Source: Ramazzottius varieornatus (taxonomy: Eukaryota; Tardigrada; Eutardigrada; Parachela; Ramazzottiidae). Taken from it: a DNA stretch of 64,000 bases. Under the pieces are notes generated by a model that was given only the letters and a program-made list of their open reading frames with translations, searched no databases and was not told the origin of the DNA. Shown piece after piece: positions 45,733 to 60,014 of the stretch. Position 1 is the stretch's first letter. Each line of letters starts with the position of its first letter. The position numbers and the translations under genes are program-made. The stretch spans positions 1,423,347-1,487,346 of the forward strand of contig BDGG01000009.1 in the NCBI GenBank assembly GCA_001949185.1, read 5' to 3'.

Positions 45733-48396
45733 TCACGCTGCTTTCTTTTTCTTTGAAAGACCTTGCTGTTTCTTCTTACGTTTGTCCCTTTTGGGTTTGG
45801 CATATTGGCACTTACGCGAGCCACACTGGCAGTATTCTCCAGCTTCCGCCTTGGCTCGCCAAAAAGAGGCAGAATAATCGAGCCTGGAAAGAGACGCAGA
45901 CTAGAGAGGGAAGCAGGGGCCAACGGCCCGCTCTTGCAAGCAACAGACTTGGAATCTATCAGATTATCATACGTTAGTTCTTGACCCGCTGAGATCTTTC
46001 GGACCGTATAAATGCCGACGTGCATTCCTCTCTTGGGGTCGGTGTCATCCCAGAATACGTTGATGGCAACGCAGTTTGGAACACATCCGTGATTAATAAA
46101 CCTATAACAAGATGCCTAGTCAGCCCCAGGAACGCACAGACCCAATCAGGCAGCGCCTTACCTGGTCAAGTTGCCTCTCTTGCTAGCATCAAGGAAATAC
46201 TCCTTTTTACTTTTTGGCTGCCCCTTGATAGGTCCCTAGGGTCAAGACTGAATATACTAGTGTGATAGTCAAGTCGCAGAATGGCCGCCTTTCCCTTACC
46301 GATATCAAGGAAAATGTGTACCAGGTTGCTTCGGTCCAGTAACTAAATTCGGTACGAGGTGAACGACATAATTCGGGCATATCGATTTTCGCACCATAAT
46401 TCGGGCAACGCGAAAAGTTTGAACATTATTGTCAACGCTTGATTCATCTCTCATCGTACGCCTGTTGATACAACATTAGGCTTTCTAACATTGGACAGAC
46501 CCATCCCTCTCCCAGGCCGAATTCCCGTGATCCACAACGCTTTGTTGTTCTCAAACCTATTGGAACCTCACGGAGAGGGATCAGTCTACCTCACGAAACA
46601 AGAAGTAGTTCATTACACGCAGCAAGAGCTGAGAGAAAATATGGCCGAATTACGAGTGAAAAACCACTATGCCCGAGTTATATCGTTTACCTCGTAAAGA
46701 CAAATGAGTTTATCTATCAGCCAACAGAGCGTGAAAGGTGTGGCACATGTCTGGACAGGAGCATACCTCATGGCATCATCCATTCTGACTTTGCCCGCGT
46801 ACTCTGCCACGAAAGCTCCAGCAGGAAGCCCTCGCACAGTCCTGACGCCCCATCCCTTGGTTTCCGTCATGAATATGTCAAAGGGATACCTGCAGCATGA
46901 AACATACGCAGCAATGAAGCTGTGACATGGCCGTGGCGGATGCTTACCGAAGTCCCAACTGGGCAGAGCGGTTGGAACACTGCGGTCCGCAAGGACAGGC
47001 AGCGGAGCACTCCCATATGGTCCGAGGAATGTTGGGGATGATGGAGTTCACCCACCCGGACGGATTCCGTAGTAGCTTAGTCTAAACAACGACTAGACAA
47101 ATTACCATTTCAAAGGCACTTCTTGACCATTCATATGTGTCATAATTATCATGTAAATATGGTTTATTGCATGCTACCTTTGCATCGTAGGCGACGTCAC
47201 ATTTAGCTACTTCGAATGGCTCATTCATACAAAAGCATCGGGCGTTGCAGAAATCTCTGCACTGGCAAACCTGCCGGAGAGAAGCAGGATAAGCTTCTTG
47301 CAGCGCATACATTACACCATGAGATGATATCCGTGCAAAAGAAGATGCCGATTATACACTTACGCAAGGCTTCCTCTGGTATTCGGCTTCGTCGATCAGG
47401 CCGCAGACGTACTTGAACTTGGGCAACTTCTGATCGTTGACATCATTCCAGACACGCACCGGGAAAAGTTCTTTGCCCTCGCTGATATCCGCACAAAGTA
47501 AAAACTTCTTCTTCGAGGACGGTCTGAAAAGCCCGTGTGAGACCCGAAATATACAGACGTACGTCTAATGCTTCAGGTTGTAAGAGAGAAAAGTCCAGGT
47601 TGCAGCGATACCTGTCCGCAAAAATTTCCTTCTTCTGGGTCAAGGTGTCTTCCTTTTTGACCACGCACTTGGACGAGCAAGGGCCAGTATGGCTTGGAAG
47701 AGTCGCGCGTACCGTGCGCCTCTCCTTTAATTTTGCCGCTTCGACCTCGGCTCTGCCACTTGTCCACTCTTCCGACAGAGCACGCTTTCTCTTGCCAGAG
47801 ACCAAGGTGGTCCGCTTGGGCGGAGAGGCTGCTGCAGGAGGTTCCGTCTTGTACAGGGAACGGCAGGAACGCCTCGTGGAAGTCCTCCTCATGGGAGGAC
47901 CTTCCTCTGCCGGCTCTTCCTGCGCGGGCTCTTTGGCCACATAAGCAGACAGAGAGATGGTAGAGCACTGGCTGACAGACGCAGTCACCACAGGGGGTAT
48001 TCTCTGCAGCGTGTGAGAGCCAGTTCTGTCAGGCGAAGAGGACAGATACAGGTCAGAAACCGTACCGGACGAACCTTGGCTACCGGTACTGTTCCTATCA
48101 GAAAGCGGCAGCTGATCGTCGACATCGTCATCAAACTGCACATCAAGCGAACCAAAATCTATCTCCGGACCTTCCGGAGGAACATGGTCGATTACAGTTT
48201 CGACCAGAGCTTCTTTAGCGGGAACTTTCCCGACTTGTGTCGGCGAGGGCGGCGAGGGCGGTGAGGGCTGCTCTGGCTGCGCGGAGCATGGGATCCATAC
48301 CGACGTTAGCGGCTGACCATACGCATCGAACTTTGCGGCATCGACAGTCTTTCCCGTAGCCTGCTCTTTCGGGCTCTTAGAGACCAAGCTTCCCAT
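45733..48396 (-). CDS. SUV39-class SET-domain histone methyltransferase
   Basis: A large first exon (from ATG 48396) encodes about 300 disordered residues with basic blocks. Then come exons 47270-47178, 47081-46948, 46889-46767, 46342-46300, 46223-46162, 46101-45973 and 45883-45733, preceded by one at about 47480-47364. Pre-SET: ADISEGKELFPVRVWNDVND, CVCQCRDFCNARCFC, TIWECSAACPCGPQCSNR. SET: TKGWGVRTVRGLPAGAFVAE, YFLDASKRGNLTRFINHGC with VPNC, and ELTLDYSAS. Post-SET: YCQCGSRKCQYA. Domain order and cysteine patterns are those of H3K9 methyltransferases (SUV39/SETDB/G9a clan). No chromodomain was seen. RFINHSC is RFINHGC here. An upstream in-frame exon (REDDKQDLDSFFGRGKP, near 48.5-48.6 kb) may extend the N-terminus. 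The intron 46766-46343 is mostly a MITE. Confidence 0.87.
46355..46694. mobile_element. MITE family A, copy 2 (340 bases), in a SET-gene intron
   Basis: Ends CGAGGTGAACGACATAATTC and, inverted, CGAGGTAAACGATATAACTC. TA flanks lie at 46353-46354 and 46695-46696. It is inverted relative to the copy at 22.9 kb and alignable along its whole length. Its left end is 12 bases from the splice acceptor of the exon at 46342, so the element supplies the intron's 3' end context (branch site region) on the minus strand. Confidence 0.9.
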
Positions 48397-49613
48397 TGGC
48401 GATTCTGTTTCCTGGAAGTCCTTCCAAAAATCAGTCCTGTAGTGGACAAGGTGAACAAGTTAGGGCATGCACTTCCGGTTGGCTGAAGGTAGTTTACCGT
48501 CATACATCAATGAAGGCTTCCCCCGTCCGAAGAAACTATCCAAATCTTGCTTGTCGTCTTCTCTGCTTCTGGGATAGACCGTACGTACTTCTCCAAGGTA
48601 AACAATGCTACTAAGAAATTGTAGTTGTTATACCAGAATAATTCTGTCATGGAGATATTTTGAACCTATTCGTCAGAGTCGTCTCCATCCGTTATACTGG
48701 CATCTTTGGCGGCAAAGGCAATGCTCTCCGCCACTCAAGTTGCCGTATGATAGATGCCGCTCATTTCCATGAAGCGATGCAGGCGTGAAGTTGCTTCCCA
48801 CTTATCGATGCCCGTTAGAAGTCACAGTCCAACCAAACGGGGACATCCCTTCCCGCTTCTCGACTGCAGAGAAAGTGGGTTACTGCTCTGCTGTCCGGCT
48901 AGGCTTGAGGGATGATTCCTACTCTTCCAAACTCCCCGTGTAGACTACGGCAGGTACTCGTCGAAGATGGCCGTCAGCTTCACACGGTAACGCGCCGGTT
49001 CATCCCGGAACCCAGTTTCGAAATCCAAGTCAGCCCACTTGACATGACCAGAGTGATGACTTGACGACTTGTTGACCTGACGAAGTATTACAGCCAGAGA
49101 TCCGGGAAGATCAATAAATCAACTAGCCGAGTGTGATGAAGATATTTTGCGGGAAAGCTATAAGCTCACTCTGTTACTGTACGTTGGAGCAACATTACAT
49201 GACACAGCATGACAGCCTTGGACGTACAGTTGGACCGAAGTCACGAAACCCACTCTGACTACAGTATACTCTCGAAGCGAGGTGCTCTTCCACTTCCCTT
49301 GCGTACTCTCAATGCTCCATCGCTACTCTGGGTCTTTCTCTACAGAAAAGTTCACATCCAAGATTAAGGTTTGATGACAGCAAACCCAAGTCTCAAAAGT
49401 GCAAAAGTTGTTTCAAGTGCCGCCATTACAAATAAAACTAGAGATTGCAGACAGGTGTGAAACTCAAACATCCACTTAAGTCGACACAGCGACTGAGATT
49501 ACGACTTTAGGATAAAATTCAAAACAGCATGGTTCGAGGAATAAAACCGAAATCTGCTTGACCAAAGGCGACAAACTATTTCGTATAAAGCTGGATCGCC
49601 ATCCTTCGCCTCT
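48397..49613. other. Intergenic, 1.2 kb
   Basis: Contains a probable upstream exon of the SET gene (about 48,490-48,610) and otherwise nothing I can identify before the beta-tubulin stop codon. Confidence 0.4.
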
Positions 49614-52343
<2,730 letters not shown>

Positions 52344-53019
52344 AGTGTTTTTGCTTCTTGAGCTTCAGTAGAATCCTGTCGTGGGAAGCTACTTCACAGA
52401 GCTGGAGGACCCGAAGGTGAAGAGTAGCTCGCGGAGAAAAGTTTTCGACGAGGAGAGAACGTTCACAAGTCTGGAAAAGCGCAACTGACTTGACAGCTCA
52501 ACGCGGTGGCTCAGCCATGAGGCGCAGAGCGGCCAAATGTCAATAACCGCCTCTGCCGTCCAGCTTTTCATTCATCTACTCGGCGGATTCCAGCGCAAGC
52601 TATGCTCAGAGCAATAGCGTAGCGGTACAACGTGCTCTTTACTCGTCGTTCGATCCGCTGTCTTCTGGCGGAGCGACGAGCAAATCTCAAACCAATCAAG
52701 TGGCAATTTAAACAGTATGCTCCGCCTTTCATAGTTCCATGTTTACGTAAATCATGCCCCTTCTTACTGTCCCGCAGAATCATGTTGAAGTCATCCTGAA
52801 TTTGGCTGCCCCAGGGTGTCATTTACGCTGCAAATTAGGTATTTCGGTCCATTCTTCAAGTTGGCTCAGCGTTCTGCAGCTGAACTTCAGCCGGATCTTT
52901 GCTCCTGTCCCTTATCCTGCTCGAGAGTCCAGAAAGATCATTTCTCTCCGTCTGGTTGCAGATGACTCTGTGCACTAGAGCTTGTGGATCGTTTTGGAGG
53001 ATCAGGATAACGCGTGAGG
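52344..53019. promoter_or_regulatory. Divergent promoter interval between beta-tubulin and G9a-like gene
   Basis: 676 bases between head-to-head start codons. Contains a GGCGGAGC motif and A/T stretches; no TATA box was recognised. Either gene may have a 5' UTR exon here. Confidence 0.4.
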
Positions 53020-56000
53020 ATGGCTGATGGATGGGCGCAGAACACAGCAGTATGGGACTCGGACAAAGTCCAGTCCAACCCATCTACTCCAGAAGATGTA
53101 GAGATGTCCGTCGGTCGGGACACCATTCATGTTGGCGTGGCAGGGGGGTGTCTGTTCGAGCCGGATGAGGAGATGGGCATGGTGGTCGACGGCGTTCTGG
53201 TGATGCCAAACAATCCACAAGGTTAAACCGTCCTCTTTGATTTACCCGTTTAACTTCCGGCGCATTTTTCTAGCTTGACTCATAGATCAGAATCATTTAG
53301 AAGTTAGGATAGTGGTCCAATCTTCAGCATGTACAGTAGTGTCATGCATGACCGGAATCACTGTCTTTGTTTTCTAGAGAAAGCTCCGGCTGCAGGTGCG
53401 AGCACTCGATCGTGGGGAAGTTACTTGAACGAGCAGCAAGCCGAGTTTCGCCATGAAGAACCTGATGGACAATGGTCGCAGCAACATCCATTCCATCAAC
53501 CCTACCTACAAACTTCCCATCAGTCAAACGTCCAGCCTGAAATTGACTGGGCGGTCAGGCTTCGTGGGCCAACAGTGTCTTTCGAACAGCAGTCGCTGTG
53601 GACTCTGCATCCCAACAGTCTTCGTCTCGAGGATCAAAGACCACACTTTTTTCACCTTCGTAACAGTCGTCTGCTGGCTCAACCTGGACGTCACAGACAT
53701 GTTGTGCCACCCGATCCTGCAGCTATCAGCCGAAGGAACATGCGTCAAAGGGAGATGGAAGAACAGGAACGAAGGAAGTACGTCGCGCCTGAGAAGCGCG
53801 CGCGGAAGACGGTTAATCCACGGCCTCCTCCTCGACCCAGAGGTACATTCTTATAGCTGCTCTCTGTTAAGTTGTGGCAGTTGTATCATTACCGTGACAC
53901 CATACTTTGTTTTTCTAGCTGTTCTTGTTTCCGCGGAGGACACGGAGATGGTGGGCACAGAAGAAGCTGCCGATCGTCCAAGACCTTCTAAGTTGCGGAA
54001 ACGGTATCTTGGTTTTCGAACTTGATCACTAACTCATCAGCGCTAGCTCCTCAGGGCTCATGTTCATACTCTTCGTCTCTCACCCTATCTGTAGGTTTGC
54101 GGAAGATTCGCCTCAGGTGATCGATGTGGTGGCTCTTGGATCACGAGGTGGGCGAACCGAAAAGCGAGCTGCGGATCTTCACAAAGTGGAGAAGTCGGTT
54201 GACGTTGGGAAGAAGGCTGTAAAGAAAAGAACACCTACGCCAGCTTCCGTACCCGATGACGAGGATGAAGCGGTATCTTTTGAATGTCTCCTTCAAGCCG
54301 CTTTCCAAACAGCCACCTTTGGCCCTGTTTTTGCAGTTTGAAGAAGAGATGACGACGGTCGTCGGTCCTCCTTCTTCGTCCGCTTTATCTGAGGGTTCTT
54401 TGGATGGAGTAACGCGGTCCCTGGACAAGCTCCGCGTCAGGAAGTACAGTTATCCCAGCACACAAAGCGGTCGGCTTGACGCCACGGCTTGGAAGAGTGT
54501 CAATGGCGAAGTGCGTGTGAACTTGTGGTCCGTGTTAGATCGTAACATTGTGTTGGCTTGTCACTACAACATACGCAGTAGTATGGAGTAACTGCGTACT
54601 AATAATAATGAAGATATTCTTTGAGTGTAGTTTGGGGCAATCATGCAGCGTTGCTTCTGCTCGGTACCAAGCGAGGATATCACGAAACGGGAAACCATCA
54701 GCCAGTTGGAGCTTTGTGAGCAGGAGTTGATCAAAGAGAAGAAGATCGGCACGACCTGCTGCGCACCATATCGCAACTCACCAGCAGGGACCAAGATTTG
54801 CGATCGGAATTTGGAAGAAGGTGAGCAGAACCAAGTTCGCTACCTTCCTCAGACGGCAGTGTTGGGTTTCTTCTGCGCAAAACACTCGGCCCTTCTCTCC
54901 CAACACAAAGTCTGTCCCTACTGCAACGAGTTCTACGAGAATGGAAACGTAAGTAGTCGTCTTCCTCAGCTCTAGCCACGATGTCGCATTACTATAATTT
55001 CCCTATTACCTTCGGAAACAATCTTTCCCGGAGGATCTTCGATGCTTGAGGGTTTGTGCTCTAATTCCAGAAGACCTTCCTGGTGTGCCGAGCGATCGAA
55101 GGGGAAGAACATCTGTTTCATCTGAAATGTCGATCGCGGATGACCATGTTGCAGCAGTGTCCGCATTGCCTGCACGATAAGAGAAACACAGTAGAGGAAT
55201 GGTACACGGGTCCCAAGAAAAGGTAAAAACTTCTGGTAACTGTTGTGCAGTCTATTCTAACATGCACAAACCTTGTTTATTTTCAGTTCACTCCGACCGA
55301 TGACCAAGTCTTCCGTACAGAAGGACAAGCATCTGTTTTCAGACGCAGACTTCGTCACGGTGGAGTTACCGGATTTCCAAACGAGTGGTGGAACCTTCCG
55401 GTTCACCGGATATATCCCTAAAGATCAGCTTGACACACTTCGATCCAAGGACGCATCTTCGATCAGGTAATCTGCCTAATTACAACGTCACACTCCCTAC
55501 CTTTCTTGTGGAACGTACAACGAAGATTCTTTCTCCTGGTAGCGAGAGAACTGAGCTTGTAGCAAGCTTGTTGACTATCGCTCGAAACCAACCTGCCAAC
55601 CGGGATGCGCTGGGGCAGGTCGTGACTCAAAGTCCAGCTCTTCTTCATAACTGCGCCAAGTGTGGTGATGTGCTTTCGGTGGTTCTTCTCCATAAGGTAT
55701 TCACTTTTCTTATTGTCGAGGTATATTTGGGATGTCGGCAAATGACCTATCGAGCTTCCGCGTCTCGAGTGGGGCGCATGTTTCAATTGTTTCTGGCCTC
55801 TGATGTGCGTCACTTCAACAAAGGATTGTGCTAAAATCATCTGGTGTCTTCTACATACTTGTCTTCAGTTCAGAGTGTATCATGTGGATTTTGAGCTGTA
55901 ACTGTTGCATTTATGCAGATGGGATGTGATATCAACGTGGCTGAAGCCTCGGGACTGACTCCGTTGATGGTTGCCGCCATAAACCAGCAATACGCTGTCG

Positions 56001-59000
56001 TGCAGGCCTTGATTGTGCTTGGAGCGGACCTCAACTTGCAAGTAAACGAATGAGGCCCATTTTAATTCCTGTTTCCCCAGCAGCAGCAGGCTTTCTCTAA
56101 CTTTTGACATGATTAAGGACGATGGTTGCAGGACGAAGAGGGCAGGACAGCGCTGCACTGGGCAGCCAAGAAGAAGGAAGCGCGCTTGATGCGTTATCTA
56201 CTGAAGAATAAAGCGGACCTGAGGATGCTGGTACGTTTGTGTAGTGACAATTTGAATGATCATCGGAACGACAGCCATGTTTTCTTTCAGGACAAGAAAG
56301 GCTTCGTGGCCACATTCTGGACCATGTCGTGGATTTCCTATAAGGAACTGCTGAGTTTGGTCCTTGACGGTATCGACCTCCGTTGTTTGGACTACGACCA
56401 CTGGAGTCTACTCCATTGGGCTGCCTTTCTTTTCCGCAACGAACTGCTGGTCTTTTTCCTGGACCTGGGCATGGCATCGTTGCCGGACATCTGGGGAGAC
56501 ACTCCAGTGTAAGGAGGAAGAAATCTGACATTGTACAACTTTGTTCGCCCGGTAATTACTTCGTTTGGTATTGATCTTCTGTAGGCATGTGGCCGTCAGG
56601 GTGGGCAATTTCCAGTTCGTCCAGATGCTGCTGATGCGAAACCCCCCACTGGTCATTTGGGCCGAGAACCACAAAGGACAATCGCCGCTGCAACTTGCCC
56701 AGCATCTTCTGGACAATGAGCCCAAAGCGGAGGAGGTGGCCGCCTTGCAGAAAACCGTCGAGCTGATGAGGTACTTCGCCATCAGTGACCCCACAGAAGC
56801 CGATGCCAGTGACAAGTCCACGGAGGGACCGGTTCGAGGAGACGTCAGCGGGTAACGATTGGCCCTTGACTGCTGTAAGTCACTGCCAAGTTAGTTTCAA
56901 ACATTTCCGCCTCTTTCTTGTCCGTAGTGATATCACCGGCGGTAAGAGCTACTTGCCCATTCCATGCTTCAACTTTGTCAACCGGGAACGCTATGGCAAA
57001 GACCCCTTCATCTACTCCAACGTCGTCGTCCGCTCGCTCTTCTACCAGCATCAGCCCAAGCCCCTCAAGTCCTCGGAGGTCAAGAAGCCATGTAAGCTGA
57101 GTCTTGAGGGACAAGGCGGACACTGTACCGTCCCACAACTCTGTGCCGCAAAGTCTTGTGGTGTTCGGCACGTCGGAAAGAAGGGCAGGGTTAGCGTACA
57201 GGCTGAAATGGTCAACGGCTTCTTGGTCCCCTCGGCTGAGCTGGCAACTTTCAGGGTAACTGGCCAACCGGTGGCAGTTCCCTGCGATGGCAAGCGACCT
57301 CCCACCACTGTGGAACTGGCTCGACTTGTCCAAAGACTGTCCGAGCAAGCGGCTGTCAGGCCGGACCTTCGCAAAGACCTCTGCCACATCATGGCCATGC
57401 TCACGTCGGAATTCCGCAAGGTCGCTATCTCTTCTTGTTTTTCCCTCATGCACAACAGTTATTCTCCATTGTGGTTGCATTTTGTGGTTTGCAGGATTCG
57501 CGGTCCATGGACGATCTTCTGCCAGCCATCAAACTGCCAGCCGTGGTTGAGAGAAAGAATGGTGGACAGCGTCTTCGCTCCTCTTCGGTAGGTGACTTTC
57601 GGCGGAGCGGTAAGAAGTGGTGGGTCTCTTGGAAGAGAAAGTCTCGGCGAGAGGACAGTGGAGACAAGAGCTACGATAGCTTACCGTGTTACAAGATGGA
57701 CCTCTTCCGCGAACTGGAGAAGGCCAATTGTGAGGTACGCTACTGTAACAGGCGAAATGATGACGATAGGATATGGACAGTGCTTGGTGTCTTTTGCCAT
57801 CGACAGGTCTTCCTGAAGGACGCCATGGTGCGCTTCGAGCGAGCGCATCCACTGGAGCGCTGGGACATGTCCTACTACAGCCCGAAGGCGCCTGGCCGTC
57901 ACCCACCATGGCGAGCTGATGCTCGGCTGGATGGCGAAGAGGCCTGGTCTGTCGCTCCACGCCTCTGTCCTGCCTCCGCCAAGTGTTTCGAGTGCGAAGG
58001 AGGTCGACAAGCGCTGAAGGTGAAGGCATCGTCGTATGCTACAGTGGAGAGGGACGGCGGTGAGGCGTCGTACTACGACCTGTCGGTGTCACGCATTCTG
58101 GAAGGTTGCTCGGTCTACTGCCACTGCGACGAGAGCTGTCCGCAACGCGCCACCCAGTGGCCCACTACAGCTCGACTGGCCCTCTTCTACGTTGATACCA
58201 CGGTCCAGTGGGGTGTCATGGCCTTGACCAAGATTACCCCGGGACAATTTCTTGCAGAGTCAGTCCAACATTCCTCTATGATATCTCTTTCTTGACAGTT
58301 TTATTCGGTGATCGCTAACCTGAAACCGCGGAAGCTACTATACCGGGGTGTTTTTCAATTGGTTTTGTAGGTATACTGGAGAACTCGTGTGTGGAAATCT
58401 GTACAGTAACGACACGTACATGTACGAGTTGGTAAGGTTAGGGCTTGTTTTCTTCAACTGACAACTGCAATGGCCATTGTGGTGGTCGCTTAATCGATGT
58501 GGTTCCTTGTAGCAAAACCTACAGACCACCGATGTCCACAGCACCTGGGTGGTAGATGCCAAGTCTGTTGGGAACATCGCACGGTAAGTGTTTAGTGATC
58601 AATCTGTTGACGGTTTTCGGCTCCAATCATTGGTTGTATCTTCTGTGCTGCAGATTCTTCAACCACTGTTGCAAACCGTCAGCCAAAACGATCGAAGTGT
58701 TTGAGCATGGTGTTGTGGTTCCGCGCCTGTGTGTCTTCGCTGTGGCTGAAGTCCATCCCGGCCAGCAAATTACGTAGGTCCATTCTTAGTGTTCTTGTAC
58801 GGTTAGACTCTTACAGCAGATATGTTACAGGCTGGATTACGGCGACAACTGGTGGAAGGCAAAATGGGACAACGAAAAGATCAAGTGTAACTGTCAGCAC
58901 CAGCTTTGCAAGTATCGCACAGCCGAGGACTTGAACAGCATCCAGAACGCCGCTGAAGAAGCGCCGAACGACTATCAGGAGCCTGAGAACGAGAGTGAAG

Positions 59001-59038
59001 AAGGAGACGATAGCGATCCAGATTATGACGTTCGTTAG
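53020..59038 (+). CDS. G9a/GLP (EHMT)-type histone lysine methyltransferase
   Basis: Nineteen exons join in phase from ATG 53020 to TAG 59036-59038, 1437 aa (1413 if an in-frame 72-base intron at 57735-57806 is removed). Order: disordered N-terminus; Cys-rich RING-like domain (about 369-510: RCFCSVPSED, CCAPYRN, CPYCNEF, LKCRSRM, CPHCLHD); ankyrin repeats (about 590-865: GLTPLMVAAINQQYAVVQAL, GRTALHWAAKKKEARLMRYL, SLLHWAAF); pre-SET start DITGGKSYLPIPCFN (about 867); SET (about 1265-1385: QWGVMALTKITPGQFLAEYT, GNIARFFNHCCKPSAK, ITLDYGDNWW); post-SET CNCQHQLC; acidic tail. This is the EHMT architecture, the enzyme for H3K9me1/2. The pre-SET is interrupted by about 250 extra residues. Key SET residues (NHxC, LDYG) are kept. 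Confidence 0.93.
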
Positions 59039-60014
59039 TTTGATCACCCTCTTTTTGTCTCCCAAACCAGAAAGCGATTTCCACTGTGAAGTTAGCAAAT
59101 TCCAGCTCAATTTGTTAAAGGTTTGAGACGGGCAGTTGTCCATATAACACAGATTCCGTATGAAACTGTGTTCTGGCATTTGTACTCTGCATCTTCTGAT
59201 TTCTGAACCTTTGACCACAGCAATTAATAAACACAAGTTCCCCCCATAACGGGCGGTCGCGTTCGAGTATACTCAAAGGCCAGACTCTGACGTTCTGACT
59301 CGATCTATCACGGTCACGCGCATTGGCTGAAGCAGAATAAATCAGGCAATCAACCAAAACAGTTGAAGCTCGCAAAACTCGAACGGTAAATTCATGTGAG
59401 ACTGGCGTTACTATAGTCCTCACGAAAGGCCGTAAAACTCCCTTGATTGTGTTGATCTTGAAAGTAGATTACGAAGTTTCGCTTTCAAGATAAGCAGCCC
59501 TCGAGTAGCTTATCTTAAAACTGAAGACGGATTATTCTCTGCACACTTGACTCAAAATTTCAAATTTTCATTTTTCAGCTGATCTCTGTCTGCACAGTTC
59601 TTCACGTTGCGAGATACAGTACCACGTATGGGCTTCTTGATACCTATTATGCAGCGATTCCACTTCTCGTAACTGGCGCGTTTTTGCTCTTTACGAAAAT
59701 ATTCCATTACCATAACTGGAAAAAACCATCACGGAAAAAGTCATCTCGGGAGAGGAGCAATCTCCGGACCCATCACGTGTTTCTGATTACTGGCTGGAAC
59801 GAGGAAGTAGAATATACGTCCAGTACGCACACTTCCGGCGCTGCGTGTCAGAAAATTATTTCGTTCAGTTTGCGCTGCTCTGCAGGATCCCATGCCAGGC
59901 AGTGCTGTATAGGCGATGAAGCTGCGAGGATGCACGGTGTGATCGTGATTCGGACAGGTTAGGTGGGGTGCGGTGGACCGGAAGTTGCTGTTTAGCACAA
60001 TCCAGTTGCCCACT
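59039..60014. other. Intergenic, 976 bases
   Basis: 3' UTR of the EHMT-type gene and promoter of the phosphatase gene. No additional gene was recognised. Confidence 0.45.
59226..59231 (+). terminator. AATAAA polyadenylation signal
   Basis: Hexamer 188 bases downstream of the EHMT-type stop codon. Confidence 0.5.

Noticed and set aside
53453-54025. Long alternative plus frame over exon 2 of the G9a-type gene
   Set aside because: The other frame keeps phase with both neighbouring exons and leads into the conserved domains; this one does not.
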